A stretch of 46,443 bases of DNA from Pseudomonadota bacterium (GCA_018240505.1 JAFEFQ010000243.1:1-46443), one strand, 5' to 3'. Positions 8,692 to 16,338 are shown, numbered from the stretch's first letter. The notes: generated by a model not told the origin, from the letters alone. A program made the numbers and translations.

Positions 8692-8729
8692 GCTCAATTG
8701 TGTTCCACTCGTTGGTACACAATGTAGCA
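8691..8729. promoter_or_regulatory. 39-bp dyad in the divergent FHA-pqi / PHA-granule promoter
   Basis: An inverted repeat centred on base 8710: TGCT (8691-8694) pairs with AGCA (8726-8729), ATTGTGT (8697-8703) with ACACAAT (8717-8723), and CCA (8705-8707) with TGG (8713-8715). It lies between the start of the FHA-pqi operon and the polyhydroxyalkanoate gene. Possible -10 boxes overlap it on both strands (TAGCAT 8725-8730 plus; TACATT 8721-8726 minus). The geometry suits an operator for a dimeric regulator that could control both directions. The regulator is unknown. Confidence 0.6.
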
Positions 8730-8774
8730 TACGGCCTCGCGTATCGGCCCTGAATGAACGAGGATGAAGCAACC

Positions 8775-9050
8775 ATGCCCAGCATCGATATCCGCCGCAA
8801 GCATCATCATTCGCTGAAAGAGGCGAAGGCCGCGGTAAAGAAGACCGCGGCCGCGATCGGCAAGAAGTTCGGCATCGAAAGCGCATGGCAGGGCAACACA
8901 CTGCATTTCGAGCGCCCCGGCGCGAGCGGCAAGATCCATGTGACCGAGAAGGAAGTGCACGTCACCGCCGAGCTCGGCTTTCTCCTCGGCGCGCTGAAGC
9001 CGCTGATCGAGAAGGAGATCCAGGGTCATCTCGACAAGGGCCTGGCTTGA
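8775..9050 (+). CDS. Polyhydroxyalkanoic acid system family protein
   Basis: A 91-residue protein beginning MPSIDIRRKHHHSLKEAK. It matches the small family found beside PHA storage genes (PHA_gran_rgn type), with the N-terminal I-x-I-x-R-x-H-x-L-S-like pattern, a Lys-rich helix, and the C-terminal LGFLLGALKPLIEKEI helix. Its exact role is not established; family members occur in PHA granule clusters. The ATG at 8775 is preferred over the one at 8754 because AGGA lies about 10 nt upstream of it and the family N-terminus fits. The phasin gene follows 150 bp downstream. No PHA synthase gene is in the window. Confidence 0.85.
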   Translation: MPSIDIRRKHHHSLKEAKAAVKKTAAAIGKKFGIESAWQGNTLHFERPGASGKIHVTEKEVHVTAELGFLLGALKPLIEKEIQGHLDKGLA

Positions 9051-9128
9051 GGATTTGTCTCGTAGCTGCCGCGCTTCGAGGCAGGCTCAATTTCGCCGAC
9101 CCGCGCGCAAAACCGATAGTGTGAATAT

Positions 9129-9147
9129 TCTAGGCTGCGTACCTAGA
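9129..9147. promoter_or_regulatory. Inverted repeat upstream of the phasin gene
   Basis: A perfect inverted repeat, TCTAGG (9129-9134) and CCTAGA (9142-9147), separated by 7 nt, lies 54 bp upstream of the phasin ATG. It is a plausible operator in the phasin promoter region. Phasin genes are commonly controlled by the DNA-binding repressor PhaR, but this sequence has not been compared with a PhaR site. Confidence 0.45.
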
Positions 9148-9200
9148 TTGGCCCCATGACGACGCATCCGCGTCCTCAGAATCGAACCGGGAGGAAAACG

Positions 9201-9860
9201 ATGGCTGGCAAACCGAAACTCAAATCCAGGACCAAGGCGGCGGCGGGCGACAACGCGGCGGCGAACAAGTCGATCATGGAATCCGCGCAGCAGATCTGGC
9301 TTGCCGGCCTCGGCGCGTTCACCAAGGCGCGTGAAGACGGCACCAAGCTGTTCGAAAACCTGGTCAAGGAAGGGTTGAGCCTCGAAGCTGCCACGCGCAA
9401 GATCGCCACCGGCAAGGTCGACGAAGTGCGCGGCGCGGTCGAATCGGGCGTCAGCCAGGTGCGCGAGCGCACCCAGGAAACCTGGGACCGCCTCGAGCAG
9501 GTGTTCGAGTCGCGCGTTTCGCGCGCGCTGGGCAAGCTCGGCGTACCCGGACGCAAGGATCTCGACGAGTTGCTCAAGCGCATCGACGAGCTGAACAGCC
9601 AGGTCGTCAAGCTCAACCCGGCGGCGAAGAAAGCAGGCCTCGCCGAGGCGCTGACGAACAAGGTCAAGCGCGCGCGCGACGACTTCGGCGACCTGGTCAA
9701 GGACATCGAAGACGCGCAACTCGCCGCGAAGCAGACGGTGCAGCGCCAGGTTGCGCGTCTTGCCGACGCGGTGGCGCCGGTGCCGGCCAAGCCGGCGCGG
9801 AAGACCGCGGCGAAGAAGGCAGTGAAGAAGGCGGCGAAGAAGGTCGCGAAGAAGAAGTAA
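9201..9860 (+). CDS. Phasin-family polyhydroxyalkanoate granule protein with histone-like tail
   Basis: A 219-residue protein. Residues about 15-120 form the phasin helix region (SIMESAQQIWLAGLGAFTKA, then LFENLVKEG), followed by a leucine/charged helical stretch with coiled-coil character around DELLKRIDELNSQVVKLN. The C-terminus is an Ala/Lys/Pro repeat (KPARKTAAKK and AKKVAKKK) like the histone H1-like tail of PhaF, which links granules to the nucleoid. It likely coats PHA granules and binds DNA. The ATG at 9201 has a strong GGGAGG Shine-Dalgarno; an upstream start at 9156 has none. It ends just before a strong terminator. Confidence 0.9.
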   Translation: MAGKPKLKSRTKAAAGDNAAANKSIMESAQQIWLAGLGAFTKAREDGTKLFENLVKEGLSLEAATRKIATGKVDEVRGAVESGVSQVRERTQETWDRLEQVFESRVSRALGKLGVPGRKDLDELLKRIDELNSQVVKLNPAAKKAGLAEALTNKVKRARDDFGDLVKDIEDAQLAAKQTVQRQVARLADAVAPVPAKPARKTAAKKAVKKAAKKVAKKK

Positions 9861-9887
9861 GCCTCTTTCGCGTCATCTGCGTCGACC

Positions 9888-9922
9888 CAGAACCCCCGGC
9901 CGCGTCCGGGGGTTCTGCTTTT
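9888..9922 (+). terminator. Rho-independent terminator after the phasin gene
   Basis: A perfect 12-bp stem, CAGAACCCCCGG (9888-9899) with CCGGGGGTTCTG (9906-9917), a 6-nt loop and a CTTTT tail. It ends the phasin transcript 28 bp after the stop codon and insulates the efflux operon. Confidence 0.93.
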
Positions 9923-9992
9923 GCGGCGCGAAATCGCCGTGCGGCGCCGCGCGCGGCCTGATCGTCAGGTTAAATAAACTTTATGGTATGTA

Positions 9993-10026
9993 ATTGCCTT
10001 GACAATTATTGTTTCGGCAATATTAT
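9993..10026 (+). promoter_or_regulatory. Promoter and autoregulatory dyad of the marR-efflux operon
   Basis: A sigma70-type promoter: -35 TTGACA (9999-10004), 16-nt spacer, -10 TATTAT (10021-10026). A nested inverted repeat centred on 10007 covers it: ATTGCC (9993-9998) with GGCAAT (10016-10021), and inside ACAAT-T-ATTGT (10002-10012). This is the size and position expected of a MarR-dimer operator that blocks RNA polymerase. The -10 is only 6 nt from the marR ATG, so transcription should start at or next to the start codon. Confidence 0.78.
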
Positions 10027-10032
10027 CGGCAC

Positions 10033-10494
10033 ATGCAAAAGCACCTCTCCCTGGAAGGCCTGCGCGACGATTCGAGCCTTGCGTTCCTGATCTGGCGGAT
10101 TCGCGAAAACCTGCTGCGCCTGATCGAGCGCGACATCGAAGCCGACGGCAACGAGATCAACTACAGCAAGTATCGGGTCGTGAAGATTCTCGCCACCTGC
10201 GGCCCGCAGATGCCGGGCGAACTCGCCCGCTTCCTCCAGCACAACGCCGGTGCGATGTCGCGCCTGCTCGACCAACTCGAAGCCAAGGGCTATGTGCAGC
10301 GCAAGCCGCACGAGCAGGATCGACGCGCGCTGACGATCGAGCTGACCGCGGCCGGACAGGATCAGTGGCGCACGATGAAGAAATACATGGAACGCGCCCA
10401 GGAAACCGCGTTGCGCGACCTGAATGCCGGCGACCGCGCCAAGCTGTTCGATCTGCTCAAGCGCGTGCGCGACACGCTCGACGCAACCCCATGA
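10033..10494 (+). CDS. MarR-family transcriptional regulator of the efflux operon
   Basis: A 153-residue winged-helix repressor starting MQKHLSLEGLRDDSS. The DNA-binding domain spans about residues 45-120, with helix-turn-helix sequence MPGELARFLQHNAGAMSRLLDQLEAKG and wing EQDRRALTIELT. It probably acts as a dimer that represses its own operon until a toxic ligand binds, as EmrR/MprA does for emrAB. The ATG at 10033 lies 6 nt after the -10 box, implying a leaderless message; an upstream TTG at 10009 falls inside the promoter and is rejected. Its stop overlaps the start of the next gene (ATGA), so regulator and outer-membrane channel are co-expressed. Confidence 0.9.
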   Translation: MQKHLSLEGLRDDSSLAFLIWRIRENLLRLIERDIEADGNEINYSKYRVVKILATCGPQMPGELARFLQHNAGAMSRLLDQLEAKGYVQRKPHEQDRRALTIELTAAGQDQWRTMKKYMERAQETALRDLNAGDRAKLFDLLKRVRDTLDATP

Positions 10495-11972
10495 ACCCGA
10501 CCAACCGGAACCCCGCCATGCTCGCCATCCGACTCGCCTCCACGCTGCTGGCCGCAGCGCTCGCGCTGGCCGGCTGCGCCAGCAGCGGCGACCTCCACAC
10601 CGACGGCGTGGCCACCGATGCCGCCAGCCTGCACAGCGAACGCAGCTTCGCCAGGATCAAGACCACGCCGGCCGCCTGGCCCGCGTCCGACTGGTGGACC
10701 CGGCTCGGCGACGCGCAGCTCGACGCGCTGGTCGCCGAAGCGCTCAAGGACAATCCCGACCTCGCCGGCGCCGATGCGCGCGCGAAACAGGCGCAGAGCC
10801 AGGTCGACCTGCAGAACGCCAAGCGCCTGCCGACGCTGAACGCCGACGCCAGCGTCGCCGGCGCGCGCCTGCCGACGACGGTGGCGCCGAAACCGGTCGG
10901 CGGCTCGTTCGCCACGTATCCTGCGGTCTACGCCAGCTTCAGCTGGGGTCTCGACATCTGGGGCGGCAAGCGCGCCGCCTGGGAAGCCGCGCTCGGCCAG
11001 GCACGCGCTGCCGAGATCGATGCGCACGCCGCGCGTCTCGCGCTTTCGGTCAACGTCGCGCGCGCCTACGTGCAGTTCGGCTACGCCTTCGCCGAGAAGG
11101 ACGTCGCCGACGCGCAACTCAGGCGCGCGAATGCCTCGCATGCGCTGGTCAGGCAGCGCGTCGCCGCTGGCATCGACAACCGCATGCAGATCAAGCAGGC
11201 CGAAGCCGAGGTCGCGACGGCCGAGCAGCAGGTCGCCGTGGCGGCCGAAGCGATCGATTCCGGGCGCATCGCCCTCGCCGTGCTGCTCGGCAAGGGACCC
11301 GACCGCGGTCTCGACATCGCCCGGCCAAAGGCGCTGCAGCCCGCCGCGCTCGCGCTGCCGCCGAACCTCGGTGCCGAGTTGATCGGCCGCCGCGCCGACC
11401 TCGTCGCCGCGCGCTGGCGCGTGGAGGCGGCGACCCGGGACATCGCCGCGGTGAAGACCGAGTTCTTGCCCAATATCGGCCTGTCCGCGTTCGCCGGCCT
11501 GACCTCGTCGTCGTTCGACAACCTGCTCTCGTTGCCCGCGCGCTTCTACATGGTGCAACCGGCGATCAGCCTGCCGATCTTCGACGGCGGCCGCCGCCGC
11601 GCCGACCTGAACCACGCGGACACGAACTTCGATCTCGCCGTCGCGCAGTACAACTCGACCCTGGTCGGCGCGATCAATGACGTCGCCGACCGGCTCGCCA
11701 ACCTCGATTCGCTGCAGGTGCAGATCGCCGCGCAGCATCGCGCCGTCGACGCCGCGCGCCAGGCATTCGACCTCTCGCAGCAGCGCTACAAGGCGGGCAT
11801 CGGCAGCTATCTCGACACGCTGAGCGTGCAACAGCAACTGCTCGCTGCGGAGCAGCGCGCGGCTGCGCTCGATGCGCAACAGGTCGATACCTCCGTGCGC
11901 CTCGTCCAGGCCCTCGGCGGCGGCTTCGACGCGGGCGGCGACGTGCCGCCGGTCGCCAGCGCCGCGCCGTAA
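10491..11972 (+). CDS. Outer-membrane efflux lipoprotein (OprM/NodT family)
   Basis: A 493-residue TolC-like channel. The signal peptide ends at lipobox LAGC (Cys29), so it should be lipid-anchored. Two outer membrane efflux repeats follow, with WWTRLGDAQLDALVAEAL at the start of the first and the channel-lining helices around YVQFGYAFAEKDVADAQL and YNSTLVGAINDVADRLANL. It provides the outer-membrane exit for the EmrA-EmrB pump encoded downstream. ATG 10491 overlaps the marR stop codon; an alternative ATG at 10518 would give a slightly shorter signal peptide. Length is normal for the family. Confidence 0.94.
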   Translation: MNPTNRNPAMLAIRLASTLLAAALALAGCASSGDLHTDGVATDAASLHSERSFARIKTTPAAWPASDWWTRLGDAQLDALVAEALKDNPDLAGADARAKQAQSQVDLQNAKRLPTLNADASVAGARLPTTVAPKPVGGSFATYPAVYASFSWGLDIWGGKRAAWEAALGQARAAEIDAHAARLALSVNVARAYVQFGYAFAEKDVADAQLRRANASHALVRQRVAAGIDNRMQIKQAEAEVATAEQQVAVAAEAIDSGRIALAVLLGKGPDRGLDIARPKALQPAALALPPNLGAELIGRRADLVAARWRVEAATRDIAAVKTEFLPNIGLSAFAGLTSSSFDNLLSLPARFYMVQPAISLPIFDGGRRRADLNHADTNFDLAVAQYNSTLVGAINDVADRLANLDSLQVQIAAQHRAVDAARQAFDLSQQRYKAGIGSYLDTLSVQQQLLAAEQRAAALDAQQVDTSVRLVQALGGGFDAGGDVPPVASAAP

Positions 11973-12014
11973 TCAATCAAACGCACCCCAAGACATTTCA
12001 TCGAGACTCTCCCC

Positions 12015-13208
12015 ATGAGCACTCCCAACCCCGCTCCCTCAGCCGCCGTGCCGACCAACGGCAAGCGCAAGCTCCTGCTGCGCCTCGTCCTCCTGATCGT
12101 CGTCCTCGGCGCGATCAGCGCCGGCGTCTGGTACTACGCGGTCGGCCGCTGGCATGAAGGCACCGACGACGCCTACGTCAACGGCAACGTCGTGCAGATC
12201 ACGCCGCAGGTCGCCGGCACCGTGGTCAAGATCAACGCGGATGACGGCAACCTCGTGCACAAGGGCGACGTGCTCGTCGAGATCGACGGTTCCGACGCAC
12301 GCATCGCCCTGCAGCAGGCCGAAGCGCAGCTCGCGCGCAGCGTGCGCCAGGTGCGCGGCCTGTACAGCAACGTCGAGAGCGGCCAGGCCGTCGTCGCCGC
12401 GCAAAAGGTGTCGCTCGACCGCGCGCGCGCCGACTATGCGCGCCGCCAGGGCCTCGTCGCCACGGGCGCGATCTCGGCCGAGGAACTCGCCCACGCGCGC
12501 GACGCGCTCGCCTCGGCCGAGAGCCAGCTCGCCTCGACCCAGCAGCAGTTGAGCACGACGCGCGCGCTCGTCGACGAGACCGTGATCGCCAGACACCCCG
12601 ACGTGCTCGCCGCCGCCGCCGCACTGCGCGTGGCCTATCTCAACGACGCGCGCTCGAAGATCTACGCGCCGGTCGACGGCTACGTCGCCAAGCGCAGCGT
12701 ACAGGTCGGCCAGCGCCTGCAACCCGGCGCGCCGCTGATGGCCGTGGTGCCGCTGCACCAGGTCTGGGTCGACGCGAACTTCAAGGAAACCCAGCTCGCG
12801 CACATGCGCATCGGCCAGCCGGTGACGCTGAAGTCGGACCTGTACGGTTCGAGCGTCGAGTTCAAGGGCAAGGTGCAGAGCCTCGGCGTCGGCACCGGCA
12901 GCGCATTCTCGCTGCTGCCCGCGCAGAACGCGACGGGCAACTGGATCAAGATCGTGCAGCGCGTTCCCGTGCGCATCGAACTCGATCCATCGGTACTCGA
13001 CAAGAACCCGCTGCGCATCGGCCTGTCGATGGCGGCCGAGGTGAACCTGCACGACCAGAGCGGCCCCGCGCTCGCCCAGCAATCGCCGAAGGAACCCGCG
13101 TTCACTACCGACGTCTACCAGGGCCAGATGCAGGGCGCGCAAGCCGACATCGACCGCATCATCCACGACAACGCGGCGCACACCGGCGGCGACGTCGCGG
13201 CGAAATAA
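12015..13208 (+). CDS. emrA: EmrA-type periplasmic adaptor (HlyD family)
   Basis: A 397-residue membrane fusion protein that links the EmrB transporter to the outer-membrane channel. One N-terminal membrane helix (about residues 20-44) is followed by the TDDAYVNGNVVQITPQVAG lipoyl-type beta segment, a long coiled-coil hairpin (about 95-200) and a second half-motif DGYVAKRSVQVGQRLQPG, then a beta-barrel region containing WVDANFKETQL. These are hallmark sequences of EmrA/HlyD adaptors. It starts 42 nt after the oprM-like gene, and emrB follows after a REP pair. The C-terminal 40 residues are hydrophilic and variable. Confidence 0.95.
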   Translation: MSTPNPAPSAAVPTNGKRKLLLRLVLLIVVLGAISAGVWYYAVGRWHEGTDDAYVNGNVVQITPQVAGTVVKINADDGNLVHKGDVLVEIDGSDARIALQQAEAQLARSVRQVRGLYSNVESGQAVVAAQKVSLDRARADYARRQGLVATGAISAEELAHARDALASAESQLASTQQQLSTTRALVDETVIARHPDVLAAAAALRVAYLNDARSKIYAPVDGYVAKRSVQVGQRLQPGAPLMAVVPLHQVWVDANFKETQLAHMRIGQPVTLKSDLYGSSVEFKGKVQSLGVGTGSAFSLLPAQNATGNWIKIVQRVPVRIELDPSVLDKNPLRIGLSMAAEVNLHDQSGPALAQQSPKEPAFTTDVYQGQMQGAQADIDRIIHDNAAHTGGDVAAK

Positions 13209-13209
13209 C

Positions 13210-13284
13210 GTAGGGGCGCGATGAATCGCGCCCGCGCAGACGTGCGGAAAATCAAAAGCCGGGCGCGATGAATCGCGCCCCTAC
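13210..13284. repeat. REP-type inverted pair between emrA and emrB
   Basis: Two 24-nt palindromic units, 13210-13233 and 13261-13284, are near-perfect reverse complements of each other (cores GGGCGCGATGAATCGCGCCC; outer GTAGG and CCTAC). Each unit is itself a hairpin. The pair resembles a bacterial interspersed mosaic element. It lies inside an operon, where it could stabilise the upstream message or damp expression of emrB. Confidence 0.85.
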
Positions 13285-13297
13285 GGTGCAAACCACA

Positions 13298-14836
13298 ATG
13301 GCCACGCCCAATCCAATGCCATTCCGCCCCGCGAACCCGGGCCTGACCACGGTCGGCCTGTCGCTCGCCGTGTTCATGCAGGTGCTCGACACGACGATCG
13401 CCAACGTGTCGCTGCCGACGATCGCCGGCAACCTCGGCGCCAGCGCCGACCAGGCGACCTGGGTCATCACCTCGTTCGCGGTGAGCAACGCGATCGCCCT
13501 GCCGCTGACCGGATTTCTGACCAAGCGCTTCGGCGAAGTGAAGATGTTCGTGGCGACCACGCTGCTGTTCGTGTTCGCCTCGTTCCTCTGCGGCATCGCT
13601 CAGAGCATGACCATGCTGATCCTGTTCCGCGCATTCCAGGGCGCCGTCGCCGGCCCGATGTATCCGGTCACGCAAAGCCTTCTGCTCTCGATCTATCCAC
13701 CCGAGAAGCGCTCCCACGCGCTGGCCTTGCTCGTCATGGTCACGATCGTCGCGCCGATCGCCGGCCCGATCCTCGGCGGCTGGATCACCGACACCTACAC
13801 CTGGCCATGGATCTTCTTCGTCAACGTGCCGGTCGGCATCTTCGCCGCCCTGGTCGTCTATGGGCAGATGCGCCATCGCCCCGAGCAGACCGTGCGCCCG
13901 CGGATGGACTACATCGGCCTCGCCACGCTCGTGGTCGGCGTCGGCGCGCTGCAGATCGTGCTCGACAAGGGCAACGACGAGGACTGGTTCCAGTCGAACT
14001 TCATCATCGTCACGGCAATCGTCTCGGCCGTCGCGCTCGCGATCTTCCTGATCTGGGAGCTGACCGACAAGGAACCGATCGTCGACCTCAAGCTGTTCCG
14101 CCACCGCAACTTCGTCTTCGGCACGATCGCGATGACGCTGGCCTACGGCGCATTCTTCGCGATCAACGTACTCGTACCGCAGTGGTTGCAGCGTTATCTC
14201 GGCTATACCGCCACCTGGGCCGGCTTCGCCGCCGCGCCGCTGGGCATCCTGCCGATCCTGCTCACGCCGTTCATCGGCCGCTACATCAACCGCGTCGATC
14301 TGCGCATCGCCGCCTCGGTGGCGTTTTTCATCATGGGCATGACCAGCTTCATCCGCTCCGACTTCTATCTCGAGATCGACTTCCATCATGTCGCGATGGC
14401 GCAGTTCATCCAGGGCCTCGGCGTCGCGTTCTTCTTCATGCCGCTGATGCAGATCATGCTTTCCGATCTGCAGCCGAACGAGATCGCTTCGGGCACGGGC
14501 CTCGCCACCTTCGTGCGCAACCTCGGCGGCAGCTTCTCCGCGTCGATCACCAATTTCATGTGGCAGCACCGCGCGATCGTGCACCACGCGCAGTTGAGCG
14601 AACACCTGACGCCGTTCGATCCCGACGCGCAGCAGGCGGTCGCGACGCTTGGCCAGGGCAACGATCCGGTCGCCTGGCGCATACTCGAACGCATGATCGA
14701 TTCGCAGTCCTACCAGATCTCGTTCAACGAGCTGTTCCACGTGCTCGGCTACATCTTCCTCTCGCTGATCGTGGTGATCTGGTTCGCACGGCCACCGTTC
14801 GGCGCACGCGCCGGTGGTGGCGGCGGCGGACACTGA
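13298..14836 (+). CDS. emrB: EmrB-type multidrug efflux permease (MFS, DHA2 family)
   Basis: A 512-residue inner-membrane drug:proton antiporter with 14 predicted helices. Motif C-like VLDTTIANVSLPTIAG near the N-terminus, WVITSFAVSNAIALPLTGFL, and the mid-protein segment MVTIVAPIAGPILGGWITD are characteristic of the EmrB/QacA group. It exports hydrophobic toxins through EmrA and the TolC-like partner. The ATG at 13298 (MATPNPMPF) is preferred; an in-frame ATG at 13268 lies inside the REP unit and would encode repeat sequence. Last gene of the operon. Substrates cannot be told from sequence. Confidence 0.95.
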   Translation: MATPNPMPFRPANPGLTTVGLSLAVFMQVLDTTIANVSLPTIAGNLGASADQATWVITSFAVSNAIALPLTGFLTKRFGEVKMFVATTLLFVFASFLCGIAQSMTMLILFRAFQGAVAGPMYPVTQSLLLSIYPPEKRSHALALLVMVTIVAPIAGPILGGWITDTYTWPWIFFVNVPVGIFAALVVYGQMRHRPEQTVRPRMDYIGLATLVVGVGALQIVLDKGNDEDWFQSNFIIVTAIVSAVALAIFLIWELTDKEPIVDLKLFRHRNFVFGTIAMTLAYGAFFAINVLVPQWLQRYLGYTATWAGFAAAPLGILPILLTPFIGRYINRVDLRIAASVAFFIMGMTSFIRSDFYLEIDFHHVAMAQFIQGLGVAFFFMPLMQIMLSDLQPNEIASGTGLATFVRNLGGSFSASITNFMWQHRAIVHHAQLSEHLTPFDPDAQQAVATLGQGNDPVAWRILERMIDSQSYQISFNELFHVLGYIFLSLIVVIWFARPPFGARAGGGGGGH

Positions 14837-14842
14837 CGACAC

Positions 14843-14863
14843 TTGTCCGCGCAGACGCGGGCA
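14843..14863 (+). terminator. Weak hairpin downstream of emrB
   Basis: A stem TTGTCCGCG (14843-14851) with CGCGGGCAA (14855-14863, one T-G pair) lies 6 bp after the emrB stop. No T-run follows, so termination by this hairpin is uncertain; it may only protect the 3' end. Confidence 0.35.
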
Positions 14864-14971
14864 AATGATCCGACCGCCGCGATGCATTCGCGACCGTCGA
14901 TTCGGAAGAAATGGCCGGTGCGAATGGAAACGTCGTGGCGCGGCCGCCGCGGCACACGCTAAGCTTGCGGC

Positions 14972-15535
14972 ATGAGGATCCATGGCACATTGGCCAGGTG
15001 GAACGACGAAAGGGGATTCGGGTTCATCGCACCCGCGGGCGGCGGCGATGAGCTGTTCGTGCACGTCTCCGCGTTTCCGCGCGATGGCGTGCGCCCACGC
15101 GTAGGCGAGTTGATTTCGTTCGAGACCGAAACCCGCGCCGACGGAAAGAAACGCGCCGCCCGGGTCATGCGCCCGACCGTTCGCGCGCCGCGATCGGCGC
15201 CGCCCGCCGCTGCACGGACAAGGACCTCGTTCGTGCGGGCCGCGGCATTGGCGGCGGTTGCTTCGCTGGGCGCCTACGCGTTTCTTTCATCCAGCAATCC
15301 GCCGAGACCGGAACCTCCGGCCCGCACCCCCACACTCGAGACGAAAACCCGGGCCGGCACGGCCTCGCCTGCACTGCTGCAGACACCCGCGGAAGCGTTT
15401 TCCTGCGATGGGCGTACGCACTGCTCGCAGATGACATCATGCAAGGAAGCGAAATTCTTCCTGAAGAACTGCCCGAATGTCGAAATGGACGGCGACGGCG
15501 ACGGAGTGCCGTGCGAAAAACAATGGTGCGGTTGA
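14972..15535 (+). CDS. Cold-shock domain protein fused to a membrane segment and an Excalibur domain
   Basis: A 187-residue protein with an unusual layout. Residues 1-68 form a cold-shock OB-fold (GTLARWNDERGFGFIAP, ELFVHVSAF). A basic linker leads to one hydrophobic helix (about 88-105), then a Pro/Thr-rich stretch, and residues about 144-187 form an Excalibur-type domain with paired cysteines and the calcium-binding-like DGDGDGVPCE. The nucleic-acid-binding part would face the cytoplasm and the Excalibur part the periplasm. CSD plus membrane helix proteins with various tails are known; the function of this combination is not. The ATG follows GCTAAGCTTGCG by 2 nt, suggesting a leaderless message. 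Confidence 0.85.
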   Translation: MRIHGTLARWNDERGFGFIAPAGGGDELFVHVSAFPRDGVRPRVGELISFETETRADGKKRAARVMRPTVRAPRSAPPAAARTRTSFVRAAALAAVASLGAYAFLSSSNPPRPEPPARTPTLETKTRAGTASPALLQTPAEAFSCDGRTHCSQMTSCKEAKFFLKNCPNVEMDGDGDGVPCEKQWCG

Positions 15536-15560
15536 AAGGCCGCCTTCTCCGCGGACGTCT

Positions 15561-16076
15561 TCAGTCTCCGGCGGCGTAAAGCAACGTCTCCAGATCTTCC
15601 TTCGGCGGCAGGCGCAGCGATTTCTCGAAGCGGAATCCGAGCTTTTCCAGCAGGCCGATCGAGCGCGCATTGCCGGGCGAGACGATCGCCACGACACGGC
15701 GCAGATCGAGCGTCTCGCGCGCGTAAGTCATCGTCGCGGACGCGGCTTCGTAGGCATAACCGCCGCCGCGCGCCTGCGGCAGGAAGGCAAAACCGAGATC
15801 GATGTCGGCCAGCGTGTCGCGCTTGATCAAGCCGCACATGCCGATCGCCTCGCCGCCGGCCTTCGAATCCACGCAATACAAGCCATGGCCGTGTCGCGCG
15901 TACATGGCTATCGGGCCGTTGCGCAGATAGGCGCGCGCGTCGTCCAGCGTGCGCACGCCCTTGTCGCCGATGAACTTCAGCCAGTCCGCATCGTTGACCA
16001 GGGTGAGAACGAAGGCAGCGTCGCGCTCCTCGAGGCGGCGCAGGATCAAGCGCGGGGTTTCGACGATGATGGTCAT
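15561..16076 (-). CDS. GNAT-family N-acetyltransferase
   Basis: A 171-residue acetyltransferase, RimJ/RimL-like, starting MTIIVETPRLILRRL. The ETPRLILR N-terminus, the central beta strand, the acetyl-CoA loop region LPQARGGGYAYEA (where the usual R/Q-x-x-G-x-G/A is present as QARGGG), and the C-terminal NARSIGLLEKLGF are typical. It probably acetylates an amino group of a small molecule or protein N-terminus; the substrate is unknown. The start at 16076 has GGAG 5 nt upstream; a longer reading from 16160 lacks family support. It converges with the cold-shock/Excalibur gene, the stops being 25 bp apart. Confidence 0.9.
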   Translation of the reverse strand: MTIIVETPRLILRRLEERDAAFVLTLVNDADWLKFIGDKGVRTLDDARAYLRNGPIAMYARHGHGLYCVDSKAGGEAIGMCGLIKRDTLADIDLGFAFLPQARGGGYAYEAASATMTYARETLDLRRVVAIVSPGNARSIGLLEKLGFRFEKSLRLPPKEDLETLLYAAGD

Positions 16077-16201
16077 GCCAGCTCCACAGAGGATGAAGCC
16101 GGACTCTATCGACTTCGCCCGCGCCGCGACAGCCCCGCGAAACACATCCTCCGGCGCCACGGATCAGCCGTTGAGCGCGCTCATCGCCGTCAACGACGCT
16201 T

Positions 16202-16331
16202 GAACCTTTCTCAAATCGAAACCGTTCGTGCTTTGTACGGTCTTCAGACCCTTCGACTTCGGCACTGCGCGCGCCGTAGCCCGTCCTGAGCATAGTCGAA
16301 GCGCTCAGGACGAACGGAGTTTGAGAGGTTC
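16202..16331. repeat. 130-bp composite inverted repeat
   Basis: This lies in the 386-bp gene-free stretch 16077-16462. The ends match in inverted orientation (GAACCT at 16202 and AGGTTC at 16326-16331; CTCAAA and TTTGAG; CCGTTCGT and ACGAACGG). An inner hairpin, CGTCCTGAGC (16282-16291) with GCTCAGGACG (16303-16312), is like a repeat family common in proteobacterial intergenic DNA. No coding potential is seen. It may be a MITE-like or REP composite. Confidence 0.65.
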
Positions 16332-16338
16332 TGGGCAT

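Noticed and set aside
9888..9922. Attenuator or riboswitch upstream of marR
   Set aside because: The hairpin has the perfect stem, short loop and T-run of a terminator and lies upstream of the marR promoter, so it belongs to the phasin transcript.
13115..15064. Minus-strand open frame of 649 codons opposite emrB
   Set aside because: It lies antisense to emrB; the Asp/Arg/His-rich repetitive translation has no domain.
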